From Bacilli bacterium (GTDB taxonomy: Bacteria > Bacillota_I > Bacilli_A > RFN20 > CAG-288): DNA of 17,188 nt. Each line of letters starts with the position of its first letter. The stretch's first letter is position 1. This document shows, in pieces, positions 7,245 through 13,912 of the stretch. Location of the stretch: contig CAAFJQ010000092.1 of the NCBI GenBank assembly GCA_900763245.1, positions 1 to 17,188 on the forward strand. The letters run 5' to 3'. The notes beneath the pieces were generated by a model that did no database searches, was not told the origin of the DNA, and saw only the letters and a list, made by a program, of their open reading frames with translations. The position numbers and the translations under genes are program-made.

Positions 7245-7272
7245 AAAAAAACCGGAACCTATTCGATTCCGG
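7245..7272 (-). terminator. intrinsic terminator of the tRNA gene
   Basis: Read on the minus strand, CCGGAATC-GAATA-GGTTCCGG forms an 8-bp hairpin with one mismatch followed by seven T. It begins about 13 nt after the tRNA 3' end and shows that the tRNA is a single-gene transcript. Confidence 0.9.
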
Positions 7273-7285
7273 CATAATGTACAAA

Positions 7286-7360
7286 TGGTGGCGGGGGTAG
7301 GACTTGAACCTACGGCCTCCAGGTTATGAGCCTGACGAGCTACCACTGCTCTACCCCGCG
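7286..7360 (-). tRNA. initiator tRNA-fMet (anticodon CAT)
   Basis: This 75-nt cloverleaf with encoded CCA has acceptor CGCGGGG / CCCCGCC, D-arm GAGC-AGTGGTA-GCTC, anticodon arm TCAGG-CTCATAA-CCTGG and T-arm GTAGG-TTCAAGT-CCTAC. It is the initiator rather than an elongator Met tRNA because positions 1 and 72 do not pair, the D-stem has A11-U24, and the anticodon loop is CUCAUAA. Two positions are unusual: the 1:72 mismatch is C-C (C-A in Bacillus subtilis), and the first of the three conserved G-C pairs of the anticodon stem is replaced by A29-U41. A promoter lies upstream at 7390-7418 and a terminator downstream. Confidence 0.96.
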
Positions 7361-7389
7361 ATATATGCGCCCTTTCAAAGAGCTATAGT

Positions 7390-7418
7390 ATTATAATGTC
7401 AAGAGAATGAAAATTCAA
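7390..7418 (-). promoter_or_regulatory. promoter of the initiator tRNA
   Basis: On the minus strand TTGAAT (7413-7418), a 17-nt spacer and a consensus TATAAT (7390-7395) precede the tRNA; transcription would start about 23 nt upstream of the mature 5' end. A TTGACA string at 7397-7402 lies inside the spacer but has no -10 box at proper distance. Confidence 0.75.
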
Positions 7419-7448
7419 GTCTTTTTTGTACTTTTGGCAAGAATCGGA

Positions 7449-7476
7449 TTGAAACTGCCGATTTTTCAAGTAAAAT
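7449..7476 (+). promoter_or_regulatory. promoter of the ATP-grasp gene, implying a leaderless mRNA
   Basis: TTGAAA (7449-7454), a 16-nt spacer and TAAAAT (7471-7476) match sigma-A promoters. The ATG of the gene follows the -10 box after exactly 6 nt, so the expected transcription start coincides with the A of the start codon. The -35 box lies inside a small inverted repeat AATCGG...CCGATT (7443-7466). Confidence 0.7.
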
Positions 7477-7482
7477 AATGTC

Positions 7483-8373
7483 ATGTCAATAAATGGTCTT
7501 TGTGTTATGAATTCGTATTCGGACAATCCGAACAACGAATACAAATATCAGCGTCTGAAGGAGGAATTCCTTCCTTATGGTGTACGGCTTGATAAAGCGG
7601 ATGCTTTATCTCTTCTTCCTTTTTGCTATGGAGATGAGACAGTCATAGAGAAGCTTATCGGTTATGACTTTGTCATCTATCTTGATAAGGATAACTATCT
7701 TGCCAAAGCGATATCTGAAAAAGTGAAGATGTTCAACTCCTATGAATCCTTAGTTCTTTCCGATGACAAGATGTTATCAATACTGCAGCTTGAACATCAA
7801 GGAGTACACGCTCCTTTGACAATACCTGCTCCTCTTTGCTATGTAGAGAAGAACAGCAAAGAAAAAGAAGACTTCTTCCTCTCTTCTTTGGAAAAGAATC
7901 TCGGCTATCCGATGGTCTTCAAAGAGAACCATGGCTCATTAGGAAAACAGGTCAGATTGATTTCCTCAAGAGACGAACTTGAGAAGACCTATCAGGAATA
8001 CAAAAAGATTCCTCATCTTTATGAGAAGTTCCTTTCAAAACACAGAGGACATGATTTCCGTCTCATCGTTGTCGATAAGAAGGTCGTTGCGGTGATGGAG
8101 AGAATCAATGAAGCTGATTTCAGATCCAATATCGCCTTAGGCGGAAGAGGAAAGGATGCGACGAATACGATACCGGAATCCTTTAAAGACATGGCGATAA
8201 AGGCCAGTTCGGCTTTGAAGCTTGATTATGCTGGAATCGATATCGCTATGGATGATGACGGCTCCCCCATGTTCTTGGAAGCGAACGGAAATGCTTTCTT
8301 CACGGAGATTGAAAAAGTCACGAATATCAATATTGCAAAAGAAATTGTCAAAATGATTCTGAAAAGATTATGA
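7483..8373 (+). CDS. RimK-like ATP-grasp ligase
   Basis: This 296-residue protein belongs to the ATP-grasp family, closest in style to RimK, which joins an amino acid (often glutamate) to a carboxylate using ATP. It has an N-terminal Rossmann-like part (INGLCVMNSYSDNP onward), then the ATP-binding core: YPMVFKENHGSLGKQV with K147 and the flexible glycine loop, DFRLIVVDKKVVAVMER, and the metal-binding end DYAGIDIAMDDDG and FLEANGN with E266 and N268. The substrate is not predictable. The start ATG 7483 fits the family N-terminus but has no ribosome binding site and sits 6 nt after a -10 box. It stands alone between the divergent tRNA and the convergent pot operon. Confidence 0.88.
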   Translation: MSINGLCVMNSYSDNPNNEYKYQRLKEEFLPYGVRLDKADALSLLPFCYGDETVIEKLIGYDFVIYLDKDNYLAKAISEKVKMFNSYESLVLSDDKMLSILQLEHQGVHAPLTIPAPLCYVEKNSKEKEDFFLSSLEKNLGYPMVFKENHGSLGKQVRLISSRDELEKTYQEYKKIPHLYEKFLSKHRGHDFRLIVVDKKVVAVMERINEADFRSNIALGGRGKDATNTIPESFKDMAIKASSALKLDYAGIDIAMDDDGSPMFLEANGNAFFTEIEKVTNINIAKEIVKMILKRL

Positions 8374-8378
8374 AACGA

Positions 8379-8411
8379 AAAGAGCCACCTCTTATGAAGT
8401 GACTCTTTTTT
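8379..8411. terminator. shared terminator between the ATP-grasp gene and the pot operon
   Basis: AAGAGCCAC and GTGACTCTT form a 9-bp stem with one mismatch, extended by CTC/GA pairs near the loop, followed by TTTTTT on the plus strand. On the minus strand the run is TTTTCGTTT, so it can plausibly also stop the convergent pot transcript. Confidence 0.82.
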
Positions 8412-8415
8412 CTCG

Positions 8416-10218
8416 TTATGCTTTTTGCTTTTTGCTGGCTTCGATCGAAGCTTTCAATTTTGCTTCTCTCGCTTTCTTTCTCTCTTTTCTTCTCTTGTGT
8501 ACAGCGTGGACACGGATCTTTTCAAAGATGAAGAGCCCGATGATGAGCACGATGAGAAGGACGATAAGAACATAGGCCCAGATAGGAAGAGAATTGCTTC
8601 TTGCTCTTTCCCACATGGTGACGATCTTGATGTTCTGATTGCCGAAGTCTTCCATGACGGCAAGCGTCGGAAGAAGGGAGGCATCAGGATACTGAGAATC
8701 GAACTGTCTTGCATACTGGCTGCCAGGCAGATAGAAAGTTGCATCTTTGATAGGATGTTCTTCCAATGTGTTCTTTTCTCCGTCAGCGAAGAAATAGGAG
8801 ATATCTTTAGCGTAAGCGTAGTTGTCGATATCAGGATTCTTGGAACCATCTTCAAGGAAGGATAATTCAGGGATCTCGGATCTCTCTCTGATTTCGTAAT
8901 CATCGAGCAAGGAATCATCAAGCTCTTCCTTTTCTTCATCCCATCTAAGGTCATAATTGGATAAGACAAGAGAAAGGATGTCATCGCCTGCAATGACAGG
9001 CGTATAGCCGATGAAGTCCATATTGATGGCTGCAATCTTCGGCATGGAGAGAAAGTCGACGAAGCGTTCTGCCCAGATTTTATTGGTCTCGGAAACAGAT
9101 TTCGGCATGACCCATCCATCGAACCAGATGTTGGCACCGGTTTCCGGAATGATATACTTCAATGTGGTCGGATTGAAACCTTCGACATATTCTCCGGTCT
9201 CTTCATCGATATGCTGCTCATTGTATTCGTCAGCCATATCCATAGCCCAGGCGGCATCGCCTGACCATGCGAGGTTGATGGCGAATTTGTTGCCCTGTGC
9301 CATATCGACTTTACCGGAGTCGACTTCGAAACCGAAGGAGTTGGCTCTCAGAGCTTTCAGCTCTTTTTCGACTCCAGCGATGGTTTTGTCATCGCATTTG
9401 TTGAAGACGTCTGTCAGCTTTTCGTTGTAGACCTCTTCAGTGATTTCTTTGTTGTCGTATTTATTTTTCAGTGTTGCAAGACCATCCTGCATCGTTCCAT
9501 TTTCATCTTCAAAGTCATCGTTGTAGAGCTTGAAGATGCCAGCAGCATAAGTGTCTCTCATACTGTCTTTGATGGCTAAAAGGTTATCGTACTTCTCGTC
9601 CCAGAGACCTAACCAGGAATTCATGTCCTCGTTCATCTCTTTGGCTGTGATGCCCTTTAGTCCAAGCATGCCGTAGTTGTCGTTGTAAAGAATGGAAAGA
9701 GTTCCCCACATATAACCGCGGGCATAATTGTTGACGATGTCCTTCTGTCCGTTTACTTCGATGTTTGCAATCTTGTTGTAGACAAAAGGAGAAACGTATT
9801 TATCGTAATTCGGCGTGGAACCATCGTCAAAGGGAACAATCATGTCTTTGGCAATCATCTTCTGGATGACATAGTCGCTAGGGCAGACAAGGTCGAATGT
9901 CTTTCCTAAGTCGAGCTGAGCCAACATGGTTTCGTTTGTATCGAAGGTCGAATAGATGACATCGACATCGGTGTCATATTCTGTCTTACAGTAATCTTCG
10001 AACATAGAGACGATATCGGGTTCTTCTTCTTCGGTCGTAGAATCGTCTTCTGCAATATAGTCTTCTGAGTTATAGATGCTCAGGAATATTTTCTCTCCGC
10101 TTGGGAGATACTTTCTTGCTCCTTTGATGGAGCCCTCTAAGACTCCATAAGAGTCAGAGGCCATCAAAGCGATAGCGGAAAGGAAAATGCTGGTTTTAAT
10201 CAAGTGGAGTCGGGACAT
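8416..10218 (-). CDS. potD: PotD, spermidine/putrescine-binding protein with C-terminal membrane anchor
   Basis: PotD captures polyamines outside the cell for the PotABC importer. Family blocks are clear: FEDYCKTEYDTDVDVIYSTF, NETMLAQLDLGKTFDLVCPS, and a central LAWSGDAAWAMD block near W318. At 600 residues it is much longer than the roughly 350 of Escherichia coli PotD; extra acidic stretches (DDSTTEEEEPD, and a helical segment around NKYDNKEITEEVYNEKL) account for much of this. The N-terminal helix (about residues 5-24) lacks a lipobox cysteine. Instead the C-terminus has a membrane helix (IWAYVLIVLLIVLIIGLFIF) and a basic 35-residue tail, so the domain is tethered to the membrane. The start is ATG 10218 with AAAGGAGA upstream, overlapping potC by 23 nt. 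Spermidine versus putrescine preference is undecided. Confidence 0.92.
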   Translation of the reverse strand: MSRLHLIKTSIFLSAIALMASDSYGVLEGSIKGARKYLPSGEKIFLSIYNSEDYIAEDDSTTEEEEPDIVSMFEDYCKTEYDTDVDVIYSTFDTNETMLAQLDLGKTFDLVCPSDYVIQKMIAKDMIVPFDDGSTPNYDKYVSPFVYNKIANIEVNGQKDIVNNYARGYMWGTLSILYNDNYGMLGLKGITAKEMNEDMNSWLGLWDEKYDNLLAIKDSMRDTYAAGIFKLYNDDFEDENGTMQDGLATLKNKYDNKEITEEVYNEKLTDVFNKCDDKTIAGVEKELKALRANSFGFEVDSGKVDMAQGNKFAINLAWSGDAAWAMDMADEYNEQHIDEETGEYVEGFNPTTLKYIIPETGANIWFDGWVMPKSVSETNKIWAERFVDFLSMPKIAAINMDFIGYTPVIAGDDILSLVLSNYDLRWDEEKEELDDSLLDDYEIRERSEIPELSFLEDGSKNPDIDNYAYAKDISYFFADGEKNTLEEHPIKDATFYLPGSQYARQFDSQYPDASLLPTLAVMEDFGNQNIKIVTMWERARSNSLPIWAYVLIVLLIVLIIGLFIFEKIRVHAVHKRRKERKKAREAKLKASIEASKKQKA

Positions 10219-11086
10219 GATATGCGTTTCTCCTTTTTGCGTGCTGATTGGCAAAGCCTTTTACGGATTTCTTTGTCTGAATGTTGTTATAGATAGACTG
10301 ACCGACGACAACGGCTAAGACGATGAGGAAGATGATAGTGGTCAAAGCTCTCATTTCAGGAGGAACAGCACCCTTTTTGATCTTGGCCTGAACAAGAGTG
10401 GAAAGTGTTTCAATCTGGCTTGTTCCAGAAAGAAGGCCGCTGCCTCTGGTGAAGGCTGTGACGATGAAGTCATCAAGAGAAAGGGTGAAGGAGAGAAGAA
10501 GTCCGGAGAAGATGCCAGGCATGATCTGAGGAATGATGACTTTGTGAAGAGCCTGATTCGGAGAACAGCCTAAGTCCAAAGCTGCTTCGTAAAGTGCGGG
10601 ATCCATCTGCTGAAGCTTCGGCTTGACGTTGAGATAGACAAACGGAATGGCAAGGCAGCAGTGACCGATCAATAATGTCCAGAAAGAGAACAATGCCTGA
10701 CCGTTGAAGAGCTTTGTTCCGATAAAGACGAACATGACTGTCAAGGACATGGCGATGACGATTTCAGCATTGACGACAGGAATCTGGTTGATGTTTTCAA
10801 CGAAGGTGCGGAAACCTTTCTTGCAGTAGTGAATGCCGATGGCACCAAGTGTACCGATGACAGTGGAAAGAAGGGAAGCAATGACGGCGATGATGAGTGT
10901 GTTTCCTAATGCGGCCATGATTTCAGTATTGTGGAAAAGCTTTCCATAAAGGCTGAAGGTGAAACCGGACCACTGACCTAAAATGGTGGAAGTTGTAAAG
11001 GAATAGACCATGAGGTAGAGGACAGGGAGATAGAGGAACAGAAGGATGAGATATATATAGCTATAAGCTAAAACCTTTTTTACCAT
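10196..11086 (-). CDS. potC: PotC, polyamine ABC transporter permease
   Basis: PotC (296 residues) is the second membrane permease of the polyamine importer. It has about six membrane helices, and the cytoplasmic EAA loop that contacts the ATPase reads EAALDLGCSPNQALHKVIIP. The N-terminus SYIYLILLFLYLPVLYLMVYSFT is typical of PotC. The ATG at 11086 follows AAAGGAGG by 7 nt and overlaps the potB stop by 7 nt. Its 3' end overlaps potD by 23 nt. The basic C-terminal tail is somewhat longer than in E. coli PotC. Confidence 0.95.
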   Translation of the reverse strand: MVKKVLAYSYIYLILLFLYLPVLYLMVYSFTTSTILGQWSGFTFSLYGKLFHNTEIMAALGNTLIIAVIASLLSTVIGTLGAIGIHYCKKGFRTFVENINQIPVVNAEIVIAMSLTVMFVFIGTKLFNGQALFSFWTLLIGHCCLAIPFVYLNVKPKLQQMDPALYEAALDLGCSPNQALHKVIIPQIMPGIFSGLLLSFTLSLDDFIVTAFTRGSGLLSGTSQIETLSTLVQAKIKKGAVPPEMRALTTIIFLIVLAVVVGQSIYNNIQTKKSVKGFANQHAKRRNAYHVPTPLD

Positions 11087-11889
11087 GATGCGCCTCCTTT
11101 CTCGGAATCATTTCCTTGGAACTTCTTTGTGGCACACATGACGACAAAGATGATCACAAGCATGATGAGCGACATGAAGGAACCATCGTTCCAGTTGCTG
11201 GATGAGAAGGAGAGATAGATGGAGTTGCCAAAGAGCATGATTTTGCCTTCGCTGAGGGTATCAGAGATGACGTAAGAGGAGATGGTAGGCATGAAGACCA
11301 TCATGCTGGCAGAGATGATGCCAGGCATTGCCTGAGGGATGATAGCCTTGGTGAAAGTCTGGAAATTGTTGCATCCCAAGTCTCTTGCAGCCTCAATTTG
11401 GCTCTTGTCCAACTTGAGCAAAGTAGAGTACAAAGGAAGGATAGTAAACGGAATATAGTTGATAACCATACCGACCATTGTGCAGAAAAGCGGATGTTTG
11501 CCAGTACTGGTTCCCATGCTAGTGAGAATCAAGGAGAGCAAGTCTCTTAATGCACCGGTTCTCAAAACGAAGTTGATCCACATCGGCATGACAAAGAGCA
11601 TGACGAGCATATAGTTCTTATTGATTTTAGGATTGGAGAGAAGGTAGGCTAACGGGAAACCGATAAGAAGGCATAAGGCGGTATTGAGTAAACCGATGAG
11701 AAGGGAGATAAGAAGAACGTTGAGCTTTGTTGCGGAAGTGAAGAAGGAGACAAAGGCATCAAAGGTGAAATATCCATCGGCATCAGTGAAAGCGTAATAG
11801 ACAATGAAGAGAATCGGAATGAGGACGAAGAGAACAAGGAACAGGACAAATGGAATTGCCAAAGATTTTCTTGCGATTTTATAACGCAT
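11080..11889 (-). CDS. potB: PotB, polyamine ABC transporter permease
   Basis: PotB (269 residues) is the first permease subunit. It shows about six hydrophobic helices, starting with LAIPFVLFLVLFVLIPILFIVYYAF, and an EAA loop EAARDLGCNNFQTFTKAIIP followed by QAMPGIISASMMVFMPTISSYVI, as expected for PotB/CysTW-type permeases. The start ATG 11889 lies inside the end of potA (11-nt overlap) with AAAGGAG upstream. Gene order A-B-C-D and the overlaps indicate one mRNA with translational coupling. Confidence 0.95.
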   Translation of the reverse strand: MRYKIARKSLAIPFVLFLVLFVLIPILFIVYYAFTDADGYFTFDAFVSFFTSATKLNVLLISLLIGLLNTALCLLIGFPLAYLLSNPKINKNYMLVMLFVMPMWINFVLRTGALRDLLSLILTSMGTSTGKHPLFCTMVGMVINYIPFTILPLYSTLLKLDKSQIEAARDLGCNNFQTFTKAIIPQAMPGIISASMMVFMPTISSYVISDTLSEGKIMLFGNSIYLSFSSSNWNDGSFMSLIMLVIIFVVMCATKKFQGNDSEKGGASW

Positions 11890-13573
11890 AATCGGAAATA
11901 TCTCCTTTCAGGCGAAGCAAGATATTTTCTTTGCGGATTCTTAAACCGACGATATCGCCGAAGTTGTAGGTATCCGGAGTGGAAACGAGGAAGTCCTCGT
12001 CGTCTTCGCTACGAACCAAAATGGCATAGTGGTCACCTTTATAGACGGAGTTGATGACTTCGCCAGTGATCTGTGCATCGGATGTGTTGTCACTGATCAT
12101 GATGTCGGTGGGCTTGATGGTGCAGACAACATCGGCATCTGCAAAGTCATACTGCTTTTTGTCGAAGGTGACAATGCCGTTTTCATCGACAGTGGAATTG
12201 GGGATGAGTTTGCTTAAGTCAGCTTCGAAAGGCTTGTCATCGATATAGACCATATGATCTTTTCCGATGTAAGAGTCGGTATAGATGTTGGTGTCATCCT
12301 GCTTGTGCATCAGATGGAGACCATCAGGAAGGATGCTGAGGTAGATCGGAGCATTGCTATCGTAATTGTCGATGGACTGAGCGAGAACCTCGTCATGTCC
12401 GACCATGATGACATACTGATAATGGATGCCTTTGAAGACCTTGGCAGTGATTTTGCCCTGGATGTATCCTTCCTTCGGCTCAGAGGAAAGCTTGACGTCT
12501 TCAGGACGGATGACAACATCGACACGTTCGTTGATTGGGAAATCATCGACGCAGGTGAAGTTGGAGTTGAGGATTCTGACTGTCCTTTCTGCGATGACGG
12601 TGCCGTTATAGATGTTGCTGGAACCTATGAAGTCAGCGACATAGGCGTTGACAGGTTCATTGTAAATATCTTCAGGAGACCCGATCTGCTGAATGACACC
12701 GTTGTTCATGACGATGATGGTATCAGACATGGTCAAGGCTTCTTCCTGATCGTGTGTGACATAAATGAAGGTGATGCCTAAACGCTTATGCATTTCCTTG
12801 AGTTCGATCTGCATGTCTTTTCTCATCTTGAGGTCGAGAGCGCCAAGAGGCTCATCGAGAAGAAGAATCTGAGGCTCGCAGATGATGGAACGGGCAATTG
12901 CGACTCTTTGCTGCTGACCGCCGGAAAGAGTGGAAATATCACGATCTTCCAATTCATCAAGGTCGACGATGGACAAAGCGCGGACAACCTTTTCATCGAT
13001 CTCTTCTTCAGAGAGATGCTTGAACTTGTATGCCTGGACGGGATGAGCTAAGGTTTCCTCGAGCCTTTTGTTCAAGTCCTCAAGACGAGTGGCTTTTTCA
13101 GTCGGATCAATGATCTTGTCTTTCTGGATTCTCTTGATCTGAGACTTCAGATATCTGACCTGAGACTTATTTACCTTCATGACAGGGCTTCCGTCTTTGT
13201 TCTTCAATGCGACAGGAATCTTCTTGTTTCTTAAACCGAAAGCGACGTTATCATAGACATCGAGGTTCGGGAAAAGAGCGTAATGCTGGAAGACGGTATT
13301 GATCGGCCTCTTGTTCGGAGGAACCGGTGTGATATCCTTTCCGTCGAGAAGAATATCTCCGCTGTCAGGCGTTTCAAAACCTGCAATCATTCTTAATGTA
13401 GTAGATTTACCACATCCAGACGGACCTAAAAGTGTGACAAATTCACCCTTTTTGATGTTCATGTTCATCTTGTCGATGACTGTGACACCATCAAAGATTT
13501 TCGTGACGTTCTTCAACTGAATAATATGTTCGTCACTGTTTTGCGTTTCCGCAGAGAAATCAACAGGTTTCAT
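11879..13573 (-). CDS. potA: PotA, polyamine ABC transporter ATPase, enlarged
   Basis: PotA is the ATPase of the polyamine importer. It has Walker A GPSGCGKST (residues 50-58), the Q-loop in VFQHYALFPNLDVYDNVAFGLR, the signature LSGGQQQRVAIAR (from about 216), Walker B ILLLDEP and the switch histidine in THDQEEA. At 564 residues it is far longer than the usual 350-380. About 70 residues rich in Lys/Glu are inserted between FGLR and the signature helix (roughly 115-188). The C-terminal regulatory part is also doubled: two TOBE-like repeats share the pattern I-x-P-x-D-[VI]...KG-x-HY (RPEDVKL...VFKGIHY and KPTDIMI...VYKGDHY). ATG 13573 follows a GGGGGG site by 7 nt. It is the first gene of the operon. 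Confidence 0.95.
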   Translation of the reverse strand: MKPVDFSAETQNSDEHIIQLKNVTKIFDGVTVIDKMNMNIKKGEFVTLLGPSGCGKSTTLRMIAGFETPDSGDILLDGKDITPVPPNKRPINTVFQHYALFPNLDVYDNVAFGLRNKKIPVALKNKDGSPVMKVNKSQVRYLKSQIKRIQKDKIIDPTEKATRLEDLNKRLEETLAHPVQAYKFKHLSEEEIDEKVVRALSIVDLDELEDRDISTLSGGQQQRVAIARSIICEPQILLLDEPLGALDLKMRKDMQIELKEMHKRLGITFIYVTHDQEEALTMSDTIIVMNNGVIQQIGSPEDIYNEPVNAYVADFIGSSNIYNGTVIAERTVRILNSNFTCVDDFPINERVDVVIRPEDVKLSSEPKEGYIQGKITAKVFKGIHYQYVIMVGHDEVLAQSIDNYDSNAPIYLSILPDGLHLMHKQDDTNIYTDSYIGKDHMVYIDDKPFEADLSKLIPNSTVDENGIVTFDKKQYDFADADVVCTIKPTDIMISDNTSDAQITGEVINSVYKGDHYAILVRSEDDEDFLVSTPDTYNFGDIVGLRIRKENILLRLKGDISDYAL

Positions 13574-13601
13574 TTAGAAGCCCCCCTTTTTACAAGCGAA
13601 A

Positions 13602-13630
13602 AATATAAATGAAATCGAACAAAAAAACAA
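13602..13630 (-). promoter_or_regulatory. promoter of the potABCD operon
   Basis: On the minus strand TTGTTT (13625-13630), a 17-nt spacer and TATATT (13602-13607) form a sigma-A-like promoter. Transcription would start near 13595, giving a leader of about 22 nt that contains only the ribosome binding site. Confidence 0.65.
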
Positions 13631-13721
13631 CTATTTTTTTCAATATTTTTTTGTGCGAAGTTTTCAAAAAAGTTTTGTGTTGCTAAATTAAAAAGTCCAC
13701 GTTTTGAAAATCGTAAACCGA

Positions 13722-13738
13722 TATTGTCAATTACAATA
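13722..13738. repeat. 17-bp inverted repeat upstream of potA
   Basis: TATTGT-CAATT-ACAATA is a perfect 6-bp inverted repeat around a 5-nt centre, about 125 bp upstream of the predicted pot transcription start and about 175 bp before the HAD gene. It could be a regulator site; no known consensus is matched with confidence. Confidence 0.35.
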
Positions 13739-13855
13739 GAAAGCATGATGTAAAAACTTTTCCATATCAATATAAGTTTTATAAAATTTCATCACTCATT
13801 TTTTTGAAATGTTTTTTGCTGATTTTTTACGCTTTTTTTCTCTTTGAAAACAAAA

Positions 13856-13886
13856 TTGGAATTTTTGTTCTTTTTCATGGTAAGAT
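13856..13886 (+). promoter_or_regulatory. probable promoter of the HAD phosphatase gene
   Basis: An extended -10 element TGG-TAAGAT (13878-13886) lies 19 nt after TTGGAA (13856-13861). The spacer is long, but the TGn extension compensates. Transcription would start near 13893, just before the AGGAGG at 13901. Confidence 0.45.
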
Positions 13887-13912
13887 TAGATGTCTTTTTT
13901 AGGAGGCATACG

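Larger units (their letters stand above)
13574..13912. other. divergent intergenic region between potA and the HAD gene
   Basis: These 339 AT-rich bases hold no credible gene. They contain the pot promoter (minus), a 17-bp inverted repeat at 13722-13738 (TATTGT-CAATT-ACAATA), several A/T runs, an AAAACTT...AAGTTTT dyad near 13752-13780, and the HAD promoter and ribosome binding site on the plus strand. No riboswitch fold could be identified by eye. Confidence 0.6.

Noticed and set aside
7197..7346. Coding start at the ATG inside the tRNA for the minus-strand frame
   Set aside because: It would translate the tRNA body and its terminator hairpin; the tRNA is certain, so this part is not coding.
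8425..8865. 146-codon plus-strand frame opposite the end of potD
   Set aside because: It mirrors the basic PotD tail and lacks start signals; PotD is supported by motifs and operon context.
12254..12781. 175-codon plus-strand frame opposite potA
   Set aside because: Val/Asp/Ile-rich composition is the complement of the PotA coding strand; no ribosome binding site or family motif.
13844..13912. Longer start for the HAD phosphatase
   Set aside because: The segment is low-complexity Phe-rich translation of T-runs, while AGGAGG and the HAD N-terminus point to ATG 13913.
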